A DNA stretch of 64,000 nucleotides from Pseudomonas asuensis (GCF_014646755.1 NZ_BMNW01000013.1:1-64000), one strand, 5' to 3'; positions 19,117 through 27,773 are shown, counted from the first letter of the stretch. Notes: generated from the sequence alone by a model not told the origin. Numbers and translations: made by a program.

Positions 19117-22100
19117 ATGATCGATCGCGCCGCACGCCTCTCTGCTCTGCAAACCGCACTCAAGGAGCGCATTCTTATTCTGGACGGCGGTATGGGTACT
19201 ATGATCCAGAGTTACCGGCTGGAAGAAGCCGATTACCGGGGGCAGCGCTTTGCGGACTGGCCAAGTGATGTCAAAGGCAATAATGACCTGCTGCTCCTGA
19301 GCCGCCCTGATGTCATCCAGGCGATTGAAAAGGCCTACCTGGATGCCGGAGCCGATATCCTTGAAACCAACACGTTCAATGCCACACGTGTTTCCCAGGC
19401 TGACTACGGCATGGAAGCACTGGTTTATGAACTAAACGTCGAGGGTGCACGACTAGCACGTCAAGTTGCTGACGCAAAGACCGCTGAAACGCCAGATAAA
19501 CCACGTTTTGTCGCAGGCGTTCTTGGTCCAACCAGCCGTACCTGCTCTATTTCCCCAGATGTAAACAACCCCGGCTACCGGAACGTAACGTTTGACGAGC
19601 TGGTAGAGAACTATACCGAGGCTACCCGTGGGCTCATCGAAGGCGGCGCCGATCTGATCCTGATCGAAACCATCTTTGATACCCTAAACGCCAAAGCGGC
19701 GATTTTTGCGGTACAAGGTGTATTCGAGGAGGTCGGCTTTGAATTGCCGATCATGATCTCCGGCACAATTACCGATGCTTCTGGCCGTACCCTGTCCGGC
19801 CAGACCACCGAAGCCTTCTGGAACTCGGTCCGCCATGCCAAGCCTATCTCGGTCGGCCTCAACTGCGCGCTAGGCGCGAAAGAACTCCGCCCCTATCTAG
19901 AAGAGCTGGCCGCCAAAGCTGAAACCCACGTTTCAGCACATCCGAATGCGGGCTTGCCCAATGCGTTTGGTGAATATGATGAAACTCCTGCGCAAATGGC
20001 GGCAGTCGTTGAAGAGTTCGCCGCCAGCGGCTTCCTGAACATTGTGGGTGGCTGCTGCGGCACCACGCCGGGCCATATTCAGGCGATTGCCGAAGCCGTA
20101 GCAAAATATCCGCCGCGAGCCCTTCCAGATATTCCGCGCGCGTGCCGCCTGTCCGGCCTTGAGCCGTTCACCATCGACCGCAGCTCCCTCTTTGTAAACG
20201 TGGGCGAGCGAACCAACATCACCGGGTCTGCCAAATTTGCCCGCCTGATCCGTGAAGAGAACTACGCAGAAGCTCTGGATGTTGCCCGCCAGCAGGTAGA
20301 AGCTGGCGCTCAGGTAATCGACATCAACATGGATGAAGGGATGCTGGACTCAAAGGCGGCCATGGTCACCTTTCTGAATCTGATTGCCTCCGAGCCGGAT
20401 ATCTCCCGTGTGCCGATCATGATCGACTCCTCCAAATGGGAAGTGATCGAGGCGGGTCTCAAGTGCATCCAAGGCAAAGGCATCGTCAACTCCATCTCCA
20501 TGAAAGAAGGTGTCGACGCGTTTATCCATCACGCTACGCTGTGCAAGCGCTACGGCGCGGCCGTGGTTGTGATGGCCTTTGATGAGGATGGTCAGGCTGA
20601 TACCGAAGCACGCAAGAACGAGATCTGTGCACGCTCCTACGATATCCTGGTCAATCAGGTAGGCTTCCCGCCGGAAGACATCATTTTCGACCCAAATATT
20701 TTTGCGGTCGCAACCGGCATCGAAGAGCACAACAACTACGCCGTAGACTTTATCAACGCGTGTGCCTTCATTCGAGACAATCTGCCCTACGCACTTACAT
20801 CCGGCGGTGTATCCAACGTCTCCTTCTCGTTCCGCGGTAACAACCCGGTGCGCGAAGCCATCCACTCTGTCTTCCTGTATTACGCCATCAAAAATGGCCT
20901 GACGATGGGTATCGTTAACGCCGGTCAGCTGGAAATCTACGACGAAATCCCCAAGGAGCTGCGCGACAAAGTTGAGGATGTCGTTCTCAATCGCACCCCC
21001 AATGGTACAGAGGCTCTACTAGCCATTGCGGATAAGTACAAGGGTGACGGCTCAGTCAAGGAAGTCGAAACCGAAGAATGGCGCAGCTACCCGGTAGACA
21101 AGCGCCTTGAACATGCCCTGGTCAAAGGCATCACCACCTTTATCGTCGAAGACACCGAGGAAGCCCGCCAGCAGTGCACACGCCCTATCGAAGTGATCGA
21201 AGGCCCGCTGATGTCTGGCATGAACGTCGTTGGTGATCTATTCGGCTCTGGCAAAATGTTCCTGCCCCAGGTGGTCAAGTCCGCCCGCGTGATGAAGCAG
21301 GCCGTAGCACACCTGATCCCTTTCATCGAAGCGGAAAAAGGTGACAAACCTGAAGCCAAAGGCAAAATCCTCATGGCTACGGTAAAAGGCGACGTTCACG
21401 ATATCGGCAAGAACATCGTAGGCGTGGTGCTGGGCTGTAACGGCTACGACATTGTTGACCTGGGCGTGATGGTGCCAGCAGAGAAGATCCTGCAAACCGC
21501 TATCGAGCAAAAGTGCGACATTATTGGCCTCTCCGGCCTAATTACGCCATCGCTGGATGAGATGGTTCATGTTGCCAAGGAGATGCAGCGACAGGGCTTC
21601 AAACTCCCACTGATGATTGGCGGCGCCACAACATCCAAAGCCCATACGGCCGTCAAGATCGAGCCGCAGTACAAGAATGACGCCGTGGTCTATGTGACCG
21701 ACGCGTCCCGTGCCGTGGGTGTAGCCACCCAGCTACTTTCCAAGGAGCTCAAGGCGGGCTTTGTCGAGAAAACTCGCATCGACTATGCTGAAGTCCGTGA
21801 ACGCACCGCCAACCGCAGCGCACGCATTGAGCGCCTGAGCTATGAGAAGTCAGTCGCCAACAAGCCGCAATTCAACTGGCTAGGCTATCAGGCACCCAAA
21901 CCTAGCTTTACCGGGGTCAAGGTGCTGGATGATATCGACCTTGCTGTGCTTGCCGAATACATCGACTGGACGCCCTTCTTCATCTCCTGGGATCTCGCCG
22001 GTAAATATCCGCGCATCCTGACAGACGAAATCGTGGGCGAAGCCGCTACCGCGTTGTTCAATGACGCCCAAGCCATGCTGAAAAAGCTGATTGATGAAAA

Positions 22101-22827
22101 GCTCATCAAGGCACGCGCCGTGTTCGGCTTCTGGCCGGCCAATCAGGTCCATCATGATGATCTGGAAGTCTACAACGACTCCGGTGAAACTCTGGCAACA
22201 CTGCATCATCTGCGCCAGCAGACCATCAAGCCGGACGGCAAGCCCAACTTCTCCCTGGCTGACTTCGTGGCGCCCAAGGAAAGCGGCGTAACCGACTATA
22301 TGGGCGGCTTTATTACTACCGCCGGTATCGGCGCAGAAGAATTGGCAAAGAGCTACGAAGCCAAGGGTGACGATTACAACGCCATCATGGTTAAGGCGCT
22401 GGCCGACCGCCTGGCCGAAGCCTGCGCCGAGTGGCTGCACGAGCGTGTGCGTAAAGAGCATTGGGGTTACGCCAGTGACGAGCAACTCTCTAACGAGGAA
22501 CTCATCAAGGAGCGCTACAAGGGCATCCGTCCTGCTCCTGGCTACCCGGCCTGCCCGGACCACACCGAAAAAGCCACGCTCTTCGCCCTGCTCGACCCCG
22601 AAGCGCAGTTCAACCAGGCGGGCCGCAGCGGTGTGTTTCTGACCGAACACTACGCCATGTTCCCCGCCGCCGCAGTGAGCGGCTGGTACTTCGCCCACCC
22701 TGAAGCGCAGTACTTTGCCGTTGGCAAGATCGACAAGGATCAGGTGGAAAGCTACACCCAGCGTAAAGGCCAGGATCTTGCCGTAACCGAACGTTGGCTA
22801 GCCCCTAATCTGGGCTACGATAATTAA
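19117..22827 (+). CDS. metH: Cobalamin-dependent methionine synthase
   Basis: A protein of 1236 residues with all four modules. The homocysteine-binding barrel has its zinc Cys in [11 protein letters not shown] and [10 protein letters not shown]. Then come the methyltetrahydrofolate (pterin) domain ([15 protein letters not shown]), the cobalamin domain with the His ligand in [20 protein letters not shown], and the AdoMet reactivation domain up to the C-terminus ([12 protein letters not shown]). It methylates homocysteine in the cytoplasm. I saw no cobalamin riboswitch in the 134-bp leader. The codons just before the ATG (ACCTGCCC) give no Shine-Dalgarno sequence. Confidence 0.98.
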   Translation: MIDRAARLSALQTALKERILILDGGMGTMIQSYRLEEADYRGQRFADWPSDVKGNNDLLLLSRPDVIQAIEKAYLDAGADILETNTFNATRVSQADYGMEALVYELNVEGARLARQVADAKTAETPDKPRFVAGVLGPTSRTCSISPDVNNPGYRNVTFDELVENYTEATRGLIEGGADLILIETIFDTLNAKAAIFAVQGVFEEVGFELPIMISGTITDASGRTLSGQTTEAFWNSVRHAKPISVGLNCALGAKELRPYLEELAAKAETHVSAHPNAGLPNAFGEYDETPAQMAAVVEEFAASGFLNIVGGCCGTTPGHIQAIAEAVAKYPPRALPDIPRACRLSGLEPFTIDRSSLFVNVGERTNITGSAKFARLIREENYAEALDVARQQVEAGAQVIDINMDEGMLDSKAAMVTFLNLIASEPDISRVPIMIDSSKWEVIEAGLKCIQGKGIVNSISMKEGVDAFIHHATLCKRYGAAVVVMAFDEDGQADTEARKNEICARSYDILVNQVGFPPEDIIFDPNIFAVATGIEEHNNYAVDFINACAFIRDNLPYALTSGGVSNVSFSFRGNNPVREAIHSVFLYYAIKNGLTMGIVNAGQLEIYDEIPKELRDKVEDVVLNRTPNGTEALLAIADKYKGDGSVKEVETEEWRSYPVDKRLEHALVKGITTFIVEDTEEARQQCTRPIEVIEGPLMSGMNVVGDLFGSGKMFLPQVVKSARVMKQAVAHLIPFIEAEKGDKPEAKGKILMATVKGDVHDIGKNIVGVVLGCNGYDIVDLGVMVPAEKILQTAIEQKCDIIGLSGLITPSLDEMVHVAKEMQRQGFKLPLMIGGATTSKAHTAVKIEPQYKNDAVVYVTDASRAVGVATQLLSKELKAGFVEKTRIDYAEVRERTANRSARIERLSYEKSVANKPQFNWLGYQAPKPSFTGVKVLDDIDLAVLAEYIDWTPFFISWDLAGKYPRILTDEIVGEAATALFNDAQAMLKKLIDEKLIKARAVFGFWPANQVHHDDLEVYNDSGETLATLHHLRQQTIKPDGKPNFSLADFVAPKESGVTDYMGGFITTAGIGAEELAKSYEAKGDDYNAIMVKALADRLAEACAEWLHERVRKEHWGYASDEQLSNEELIKERYKGIRPAPGYPACPDHTEKATLFALLDPEAQFNQAGRSGVFLTEHYAMFPAAAVSGWYFAHPEAQYFAVGKIDKDQVESYTQRKGQDLAVTERWLAPNLGYDN

Positions 22828-22838
22828 CGACCCTATAA

Positions 22839-22880
22839 GGTGGGTTATGCCGCTGGCTAACCCACCCCCTTCTCTTTTTT
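22839..22880 (+). terminator. metH intrinsic terminator
   Basis: Stem GGTGGGTTA / TAACCCACC (9 bp, 10-base loop), followed by CCCCTTCTCTTTTTT. It lies 11 bp after the metH stop. Confidence 0.9.
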
Positions 22881-22897
22881 GACACTCGTACCTGCCC

Positions 22898-23221
22898 ATG
22901 ACCACCGAAACGCCCTACCTGCTCGACCAACTCGAACTCGCTGACATGCTCGAAATCGACGGGCTTCATGCAGCCAACTTCACCCTGAACGATGACCTTC
23001 TCGACCAGGCCGATGCTGCCGCCGAAGCGGACGAGTCCTTTGAAAGCGAAGAGATCGTCCTGAACATCGAGGCGCTGGACGGACGTGAACGCAAGCGCTG
23101 GCAGTTCAGCTACAACAGCGTAATGGAGGCCGAGCACGACGCGGCAACAAACAGCTGGCTGATAGAAGAGCATCGTCTCGTCTGTTTCGAAGCCGTTGGC
23201 GTTGACGCAGAAGACGAATAA
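22898..23221 (+). CDS. Small acidic conserved protein (possibly DUF5629)
   Basis: A protein of 107 residues, strongly acidic, beginning MTTETPYLLDQLELADMLEI and ending in an acidic tail. A core such as RKRWQFSYNSVMEAEHD suggests a beta-rich domain. I recall a similar small protein next to metH in other Pseudomonas (family DUF5629), without certainty. Function unknown. No ribosome site is visible before the ATG, whose upstream bases TACCTGCCC repeat those before metH. It is the last core gene before the integron integrase. Confidence 0.75.
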   Translation: MTTETPYLLDQLELADMLEIDGLHAANFTLNDDLLDQADAAAEADESFESEEIVLNIEALDGRERKRWQFSYNSVMEAEHDAATNSWLIEEHRLVCFEAVGVDAEDE

Positions 23222-23230
23222 AGGAATCTT

Positions 23231-24194
23231 TTAAACCCGATCCAATGGACTCAAGACGGCCAGCCCACCGCGATTAAGCACGTGGGTATAAATCATGGTG
23301 GTTTTTACATCGGCGTGGCCCAGCAGCTCCTGCACCGTCCGAATATCCTGGCCACTCTCCAGCAGATGCGTTGCGAAACTGTGCCGCAATGTATGGGGCG
23401 TAGCCAGCTTAACAATGCCTGCCACCTGAACAGCACGCTTGAAGCCACGCTGAAGTCTCTGCTCATTGAAGTGATGACGTCTAACGGCGCCACTGCGGGG
23501 ATCAACCGATAAGCCAGAAGCCGGAAACACGTATTGCCAGCCCCACTCCCAAGGTGCTTTAGGGTATGCGCGCCAAGGCATCGGGCAGATACACATCACC
23601 GCGTCCTTGTATCACCTCATGCTGATGAAGATGTCTCACATGAGAACGTTGCGCCTTGAGCGGCTCAATCAAGCGCAGGGGTAACACTGCAACCCTGTCC
23701 TTCTGGCCTTTTCCATCACGGATAAGAATTTCGCGCCGACCAAAATCGATGTCCTTGACGCGCAGCCTGACGGCCTCCATCAACCGCATCCCTGTGCCAT
23801 ACAGCAAGCTTGAAATAAGCCACGGCTCGTCCTTCAGATTCGCCAGAATCTTCTGCATTTCTTCTATTGATAACACTACAGGTAAACGACTTGGCTTTTT
23901 AGCTCGCACAACTTTACCCAGCCAGGGCAAGTCCTGCCGTAATACTTCTTTATAAAGAAACAGAAGCGCAGCCAGCGTCTGATTCTGGGTCGACGCAGCC
24001 ACATCTTTATTGACAGCCAGATGAGATAAAAACGACTCAACCTCCGGTGCTCCCATTTCGACCGGATGTCGATAACCATGAAAACGAATGAATCGCTTGA
24101 CCCACTCGCAATAGACGCGCTCTGTTCGGATCGAGTAATGTTTGAGCCTGATTTGCTCTCGCACTTGATCCAGCAGTCGTGGCTTCCCTTCCAT
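23231..24194 (-). pseudogene. intI: Integron tyrosine integrase, frameshifted
   Basis: Two overlapping frames together give one IntI of about 321 residues. The first part has the start MEGKPRLLDQVREQIR, an SAM-like core-binding domain and the catalytic Arg region LLYGTGMRLMEAVRLRV. It breaks at [10 protein letters not shown] and a TAA at 23559-23561. The second part resumes with [31 protein letters not shown] (HxxR) and TMIYTHVL (nucleophile Tyr). The join falls inside the IntI-specific insert, and a net loss of 2 bases near 23567 would explain it. Apart from the break, all catalytic residues are present. The start at 24194 has AAAGGAG upstream. A sequencing error cannot be excluded. Confidence 0.9.
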
Positions 24195-24332
24195 GACGTA
24201 TAACTCCTTTATACAGTCAGTGCTCCTCGGAAACGTCCACCCTAGACAGGAAGAATGAAGATAACAAGGAAGGTTATCCGTCAAACGCGTCCAGCGTGTT
24301 ATCCGTCACATGACATCTAATAATAGTTAGGC
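24195..24332 (+). other. attI region with core site GTTAGGC
   Basis: This is the space between the intI start and the first cassette. It ends in GTTAGGC at 24326-24332, the same core as the attC ends, so the insertion point is between G24326 and T24327. Upstream are repeats of the motif GTTATCCGTCA (around 24272 and 24298), which may be integrase-binding sites. The promoters of intI and of the cassette array should lie here or within intI; none is assigned. Confidence 0.7.
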
Positions 24333-24354
24333 CATCCAGCAGTCAGGAATGAAA

Positions 24355-24675
24355 ATGGAATCGGTATTGGACGCTAAAACAAAGCAGAAAGGAACGTGCC
24401 CGTTTTGCAAAGAAAACGTGGCAGCAATATTAGTAGAAGATAATACAGTTAGGCGAGACAAGTGCCGGTGCCCGCAATGCCATGAATTTGTATTTCTGTG
24501 CCGATCTCCGGGCTGCCAAGATTATGCAAAAGGAACACAGGTATACGATCACGAACTATGCCCGTCGTGCACAGAAACAGCTACAGACGGACTGAAAGTT
24601 ATTGGAAAAACGGTACTAACGTTTGCAGGCACTGTAATTAGCGGTCTCATACTCGCAGCGGCCAAGAAAAAATAG
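24355..24675 (+). CDS. Cassette 1: multi-cysteine zinc-ribbon protein with hydrophobic C-terminus
   Basis: A protein of 106 residues. Cysteines come in pairs (CPFC, CRCPQC, CRSPGC, CPSC), suggesting two or more zinc sites, then a hydrophobic segment of about 20 residues (VLTFAGTVISGLILAAA) and a final KKK. This is the layout of a C-tail-anchored protein with a cytoplasmic zinc-ribbon head. The ATG at 24355 is preferred to one at 24349 because AGGA (24343-24346) is 8 bases away. I recognise no named family. Confidence 0.75.
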   Translation: MESVLDAKTKQKGTCPFCKENVAAILVEDNTVRRDKCRCPQCHEFVFLCRSPGCQDYAKGTQVYDHELCPSCTETATDGLKVIGKTVLTFAGTVISGLILAAAKKK

Positions 24676-24676
24676 C

Positions 24677-24752
24677 ACCTAACAAGCGGTTCAAGCCGCT
24701 TACTTCGTTCGCTGGGACTGGCTAAAGCCAGCCCCTTAACCAAACGTTAGGC
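24677..24752 (+). repeat. attC1
   Basis: ACCTAAC at the left end and GTTAGGC at the right, with internal arms GGCTAAAGCC. Length 76 bp. Both ends fit RYYYAAC / GTTRRRY, so the site looks functional. Confidence 0.92.
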
Positions 24753-24759
24753 TAGTACC

Positions 24760-25083
24760 ATGAACACAGGTCCTCTGAAACTTAATATTCCACTCGAAAG
24801 AAAAAATTATCTGACTCACTGGATTATTGCAGGCTGCATTGCCTTTACGGTCGCAGCAGCGTTTTTTAATGTTGATTTCGCGATAGTGTTTTTTGCGTCT
24901 AGCATCGTTGGCCTTCCTATGCTGTTGATCATCGTCCTCCCCAGCAAAAATCGGCCCTTATTTTCAAGTTGGGGCGTGCTTGGGCGTTTTGCTGCCTACA
25001 TGTTAGTTTTCGGTTACATTGCCATTGCAAAATCCATTCTCGTTCCAGCGCTACTTAGCGTTATGCGTCATGCAATGGCCTAA
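24760..25083 (+). CDS. Cassette 2: small membrane protein (107 aa)
   Basis: About three hydrophobic segments (THWIIAGCIAFTVAAAFF, IVFFASSIVGLPMLLIIVL, GRFAAYMLVFGYIAIAKSILV) separated by short charged loops, predicting an inner-membrane protein. No family recognised. The ATG is 8 bp inside the cassette, and the stop codon TAA is part of attC2, the compact arrangement usual for cassettes. No good Shine-Dalgarno sequence is seen, so it may depend on upstream translation. Confidence 0.7.
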   Translation: MNTGPLKLNIPLERKNYLTHWIIAGCIAFTVAAAFFNVDFAIVFFASSIVGLPMLLIIVLPSKNRPLFSSWGVLGRFAAYMLVFGYIAIAKSILVPALLSVMRHAMA

Positions 25084-25153
25084 CAAGCGGTTCAAGTCGT
25101 TCGCTTCGCTCACTGGGACGGGCTAAAGCCCGCCCCCTAACCAAACGTTAGAC
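25078..25153 (+). repeat. attC2
   Basis: GCCTAAC and GTTAGAC ends, 76 bp, nearly identical in its body to attC1 and attC3 (TTCGCTTCGCTCACTGGGA, GGGCTAAAGCCC). The left end overlaps the cassette 2 stop codon. Confidence 0.92.
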
Positions 25154-25160
25154 CTAGATC

Positions 25161-25538
25161 ATGAATGGACTTACACGCGATAATTCATCGACTATCGCCT
25201 TTGTCTTGAATTGTTATTTTAGTGATGCAATCAACACTGAAGAATTGCAGCAGTGGGCTTTCATGGTTCTGAAGTCAGCAGAATCATATCCAGACTACAT
25301 AGCGGAACTAACAACTTTTGACGCACCTCGCTTTCATATCTACAACTCAATAGGCTTCAGCCCTGGTCGTAGCTTTACAAAGCAGGAGGATGAAGCAATC
25401 TTCGGAATTGCATATCTCCGCAATCGTGAAGTATTTGACGGCCCGAGCAGGGATCGAGCTTTGAATTCACTACATGATAACCATGCAATTCTTACTGAGT
25501 TTCGAACTTATTTCCCGTTCGTCCAAGTAGAAGTGTAA
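25161..25538 (+). CDS. Cassette 3: hypothetical protein (125 aa)
   Basis: A soluble protein beginning MNGLTRDNSSTIAFVLNCYF, with an aromatic, mixed-charge composition (QQWAFMVLKSAESYPDYIAEL; YLRNREVFDG). No membrane segment, signal or metal motif is seen. I do not recognise a family. The cassette is bounded by attC2 and attC3, and the coding frame fills almost the whole cassette. Confidence 0.7.
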   Translation: MNGLTRDNSSTIAFVLNCYFSDAINTEELQQWAFMVLKSAESYPDYIAELTTFDAPRFHIYNSIGFSPGRSFTKQEDEAIFGIAYLRNREVFDGPSRDRALNSLHDNHAILTEFRTYFPFVQVEV

Positions 25539-25539
25539 C

Positions 25540-25615
25540 GTCTAACTAGTGGTTCAAATCGTTCGCTTCGCTCACTGGGAAGGGCTAAAGCCCGCCCCTT
25601 AACCAAACGTTAGGT
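25540..25615 (+). repeat. attC3
   Basis: GTCTAAC and GTTAGGT ends, 76 bp, with the same body as attC2. The intact core G suggests a working site. Confidence 0.92.
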
Positions 25616-25621
25616 CTCAAA

Positions 25622-25897
25622 ATGACATGGATGTCCAAATATATCGCTGCAGCAACACCACCGGTAATTTTCTTTGCACTTTGGAAGCTAGGAATTTTCT
25701 TCTACCATCACTTTGACTGCCAAGGAAACATCAAAAACCTAGCCCCGTGCTCTGTAGGTGGCTTTGATCTTCTACCTTGGCTAGGTTTCGGCATGTGCTG
25801 GGGCCCAATTCTATTTTGGCTATCGCTACCTATTTCTGCGTTCTTCTTGATAGACACAGGGGCAAAGCACATAGGGTCAAAGCGAGGCTTACAATGA
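25622..25897 (+). CDS. Cassette 4: small membrane protein (91 aa)
   Basis: Two hydrophobic segments (PPVIFFALWKLGIFFY and LPWLGFGMCWGPILFWLSLPISAFFLI) enclose a loop with two Cys (FDCQGNIKNLAPCS) that could form a disulfide if periplasmic. The tail is basic (KHIGSKRG), consistent with a cytoplasmic C-terminus. No family recognised. Confidence 0.7.
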   Translation: MTWMSKYIAAATPPVIFFALWKLGIFFYHHFDCQGNIKNLAPCSVGGFDLLPWLGFGMCWGPILFWLSLPISAFFLIDTGAKHIGSKRGLQ

Positions 25898-25898
25898 A

Positions 25899-25974
25899 AC
25901 CTAACAAACGGTTCAAGTTCGTTCGCTTCGTTTACTCTGGCGCGCCCGCGCGCGCCTTAACCTGTCCGTTAGGC
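25899..25974 (+). repeat. attC4
   Basis: ACCTAAC and GTTAGGC ends, 76 bp. The central part differs from its neighbours, carrying GGCGCGCCCGCGCGCGCC, but it keeps the TTCGTTCGCTTCG stretch. Confidence 0.9.
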
Positions 25975-25984
25975 TAACTCTTCT

Positions 25985-26263
25985 ATGGCGCAAACCTCTG
26001 AACTTGATGTATTACCCTTGCTAGAAAAAATTATTAGTGCAAATTCTCCGGTTAGTTTAGCTATTTTAGTCTTTGCTGCGGTTATATGGATCGCAGGTGT
26101 GAATCTTCTTATTGGTTACCATTTCCGAAGGGTTGGGAATAAGCGGCCAGGGCTATTTTTTCCATTTAAGAATTTTAATCGTTTTGAATGGGCCGCCTTA
26201 TTAATGCTTTTGCTTACCGTCTTTGCCTCATTTCTTATTGCATTATCAGTCAATGAGAAGTAA
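25985..26263 (+). CDS. Cassette 5: small membrane protein (92 aa)
   Basis: Two hydrophobic segments (SPVSLAILVFAAVIWIAGVNLLIGY and WAALLMLLLTVFASFLIALSV) are joined by a basic loop (HFRRVGNKRPGLFFPFKNFNRFE), so the loop is probably cytoplasmic and both ends periplasmic. No family recognised. Confidence 0.7.
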   Translation: MAQTSELDVLPLLEKIISANSPVSLAILVFAAVIWIAGVNLLIGYHFRRVGNKRPGLFFPFKNFNRFEWAALLMLLLTVFASFLIALSVNEK

Positions 26264-26268
26264 CAGTA

Positions 26269-26343
26269 GGTTAACAAATGGTTCAAACCATTCGCCTCGC
26301 GAACTGGTACGATTTAAGCCCGCACCTTAACCAAACATTAGAC
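26269..26343 (+). repeat. attC5, with mutated core (ATTAGAC)
   Basis: The left end GGTTAAC and body (TTCAAACCATTCGCCTCGCG, TTTAAGCCCGCACCTTAACC) are recognisably attC, but the right core reads ATTAGAC instead of GTTAGAC, and the apical pairing is also eroded. The G of GTT is the exchange position, so recombination here is probably lost, leaving cassettes 5 and 6 as one mobile unit. Confidence 0.8.
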
Positions 26344-26385
26344 ACACAAAAATATCAGACCTCATTTTTAGGATTACTATTACTC

Positions 26386-26841
26386 ATGGCTGCAAGTGTT
26401 GGGAAAGAAGAAGAAAAGGGAATCATTGGTAGAGTCTATGAAAAAGGTTTCCCTGTTATATATAAATTCATTAATGAGCTACCTGCCGAGAGGATACGAA
26501 GTCAACTCGGATGGCTGACTGTTATTTCATGGAAATATGACGGCAGCTCGAACCATGGAATGCCACTAGAAGCTGAAAATCAAAAAATGATCGCTCTCGA
26601 AGATACAATCGAGGACAGAATTGAACGAGCTGGAATTCTTCAACACGCTTACAGCCGAACCGGAAACAATCTCAAAGAGTTGGTTTACTATATTCATGAT
26701 CAAGAACAATTTTTGGAAGCATTTAATCAGGCTTTAAATAACCACCCTCGTTACCCAATTGAAATTAAATTCTACCAAGACAAAGAGTGGGGAGATTTTC
26801 AAGGACTGCTAAATGACTTCTCAAATGCGACTAACAAATAG
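26386..26841 (+). CDS. Cassette 6: DUF695-like protein
   Basis: A protein of 151 residues. The pattern (YEKGFPVIYKFIN; QLGWLTVISWKYDG; GMPLEAENQKMIALEDTIEDRI; YSRTGNNLKELVYYIHD; a late DKEWGDFQGLL) resembles DUF695 domains as I remember them; function unknown. An open frame reaches back to an ATG at 26278 inside attC5, but those residues are translated attC sequence. The ATG at 26386 after TTAGGA is more likely the start. The last codons run into attC6. Confidence 0.65.
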   Translation: MAASVGKEEEKGIIGRVYEKGFPVIYKFINELPAERIRSQLGWLTVISWKYDGSSNHGMPLEAENQKMIALEDTIEDRIERAGILQHAYSRTGNNLKELVYYIHDQEQFLEAFNQALNNHPRYPIEIKFYQDKEWGDFQGLLNDFSNATNK

Positions 26842-26899
26842 CTCTATCGGATAAGACACTCGCTACGCTCTTATTTCGCCGGTTAGCTAAGCGTTAGGC
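26829..26899 (+). repeat. attC6
   Basis: About 71 bp from GACTAAC to GTTAGGC. The body is unlike the other sites (GGATAAGACACTCGC ... GCTCTTATTTCGCCGGTTAGC), so this cassette came from a different attC family, although the core is intact. Confidence 0.8.
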
Positions 26900-26915
26900 A
26901 TCAAGGATCTCAAGC

Positions 26916-27474
26916 ATGGATATCATTCAGATCGCGGACCAAGTTTTCCCTATCGCCGAGGCGAATCTAACTGCTTACATCGGCAGTGGTCAGGACAGTT
27001 GGCGGGTTTCGTGGAGCATAGAGCTCTCAGCTCAGCCGCATGAGGTCAACGGTCAGGAGTGAGTGGGAGCCGAGGATCTGCACACATTCGTTCGAACTTG
27101 ACCTCCGTGAGGCCAGTGCGTCAGAAATCGAAGTTGAGTTACCTCTTTCAGAGGAAGGCGAGCCTGCTTTTCTTCTCTACCTTTTCGAGCACGAACCGGT
27201 TAAACAAGCTCGAGTCAAGGTGTCGATGTGGCGTAGAAACGAAGTCGACCTTCTACTTATGGGAAGCGTCGTCGTTAATGCAGATGAACAGTATAGAGAG
27301 GAACTGTTAATGAAGGCAGCGTACAGGCTTCATCTAGGAGGTGTGATTGTTGATGAGCACCACTTTACGAAGGCTGAAGAACGTTTTCCTCAATTCTTTG
27401 ACCGTCGCCTCTTCGGTCTACCCGAGCGTCATAGCAATGGCGGCACCCTCTTTAGGCCAAGCAACGATGCCTAA
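26916..27474 (+). pseudogene. Cassette 7: hypothetical protein broken by a 4-bp duplication
   Basis: Translation from the ATG at 26916 (MDIIQIADQVFPIAEANLTA) runs to SAQPHEVNGQE and a TGA at 27060-27062. Removing one copy of the tandem GAGT at 27057-27064 joins this to the downstream frame, WEPRICTHSFELDLREASAS, continuing to RPSNDA, giving one protein of about 184 residues. The clean join indicates a slipped-strand duplication in a formerly intact gene. The product is soluble and acidic, family not recognised. Confidence 0.82.
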
Positions 27475-27517
27475 CCATTCCGTAGAACTATGCCCCATTT
27501 CAGCCAAACATGTTTAA
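27469..27517 (+). repeat. Probable attC remnant behind cassette 7
   Basis: GCCTAAC overlaps the stop codon as a normal attC left end would, but the following 40 bp lack the palindromic body and no GTTRRRY core is present (GTTTAAT is the nearest). It looks like a deleted or strongly decayed attC. Confidence 0.45.
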
Positions 27518-27761
27518 TTTACTGGATATAAAGGAAGCCCATAAGCATTCCATCCATCATCGTGAGGAGCTTAGAGATAGCAGGGTTTGCGGCTGCTTTT
27601 ACTGCCTTGATATCTTCGACTACAGGAACATTGAAGACTGGATAGATGATGGGGGTACGGCTTTATGTCCTAGCTGCGGAATTGACTCGGTAATCGGGTC
27701 TGCTTCTGGCTTTCAGATCAGCAACGAGTTTCTTTCTGCCATGAAGAAACATTGGTTTTAA
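27510..27761 (+). CDS. Cassette 8: small zinc-ribbon protein (83 aa)
   Basis: Two CxxC pairs (CFYC and CPSC) flank DIFDYRNIEDWIDDGGTALCPSCGIDSVI, a pattern I have seen in small cytoplasmic proteins that occur in integron cassettes; the pairs should bind one zinc. The rest begins MFNLLDIKEAHKHSIHHREEL. No ribosome site is evident before the ATG, which lies inside the attC remnant. Function unknown. Confidence 0.65.
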   Translation: MFNLLDIKEAHKHSIHHREELRDSRVCGCFYCLDIFDYRNIEDWIDDGGTALCPSCGIDSVIGSASGFQISNEFLSAMKKHWF

Positions 27762-27773
27762 CTATGGTGCAGA

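Noticed and set aside
21880-22698. Leftward 272-codon frame inside metH
   Set aside because: Antisense shadow of the MetH reactivation domain; no recognisable domain of its own.
26278-26385. N-terminal extension of the cassette 6 protein
   Set aside because: These 36 codons are a translation of attC5 and have no ribosome site, so the later ATG is taken.
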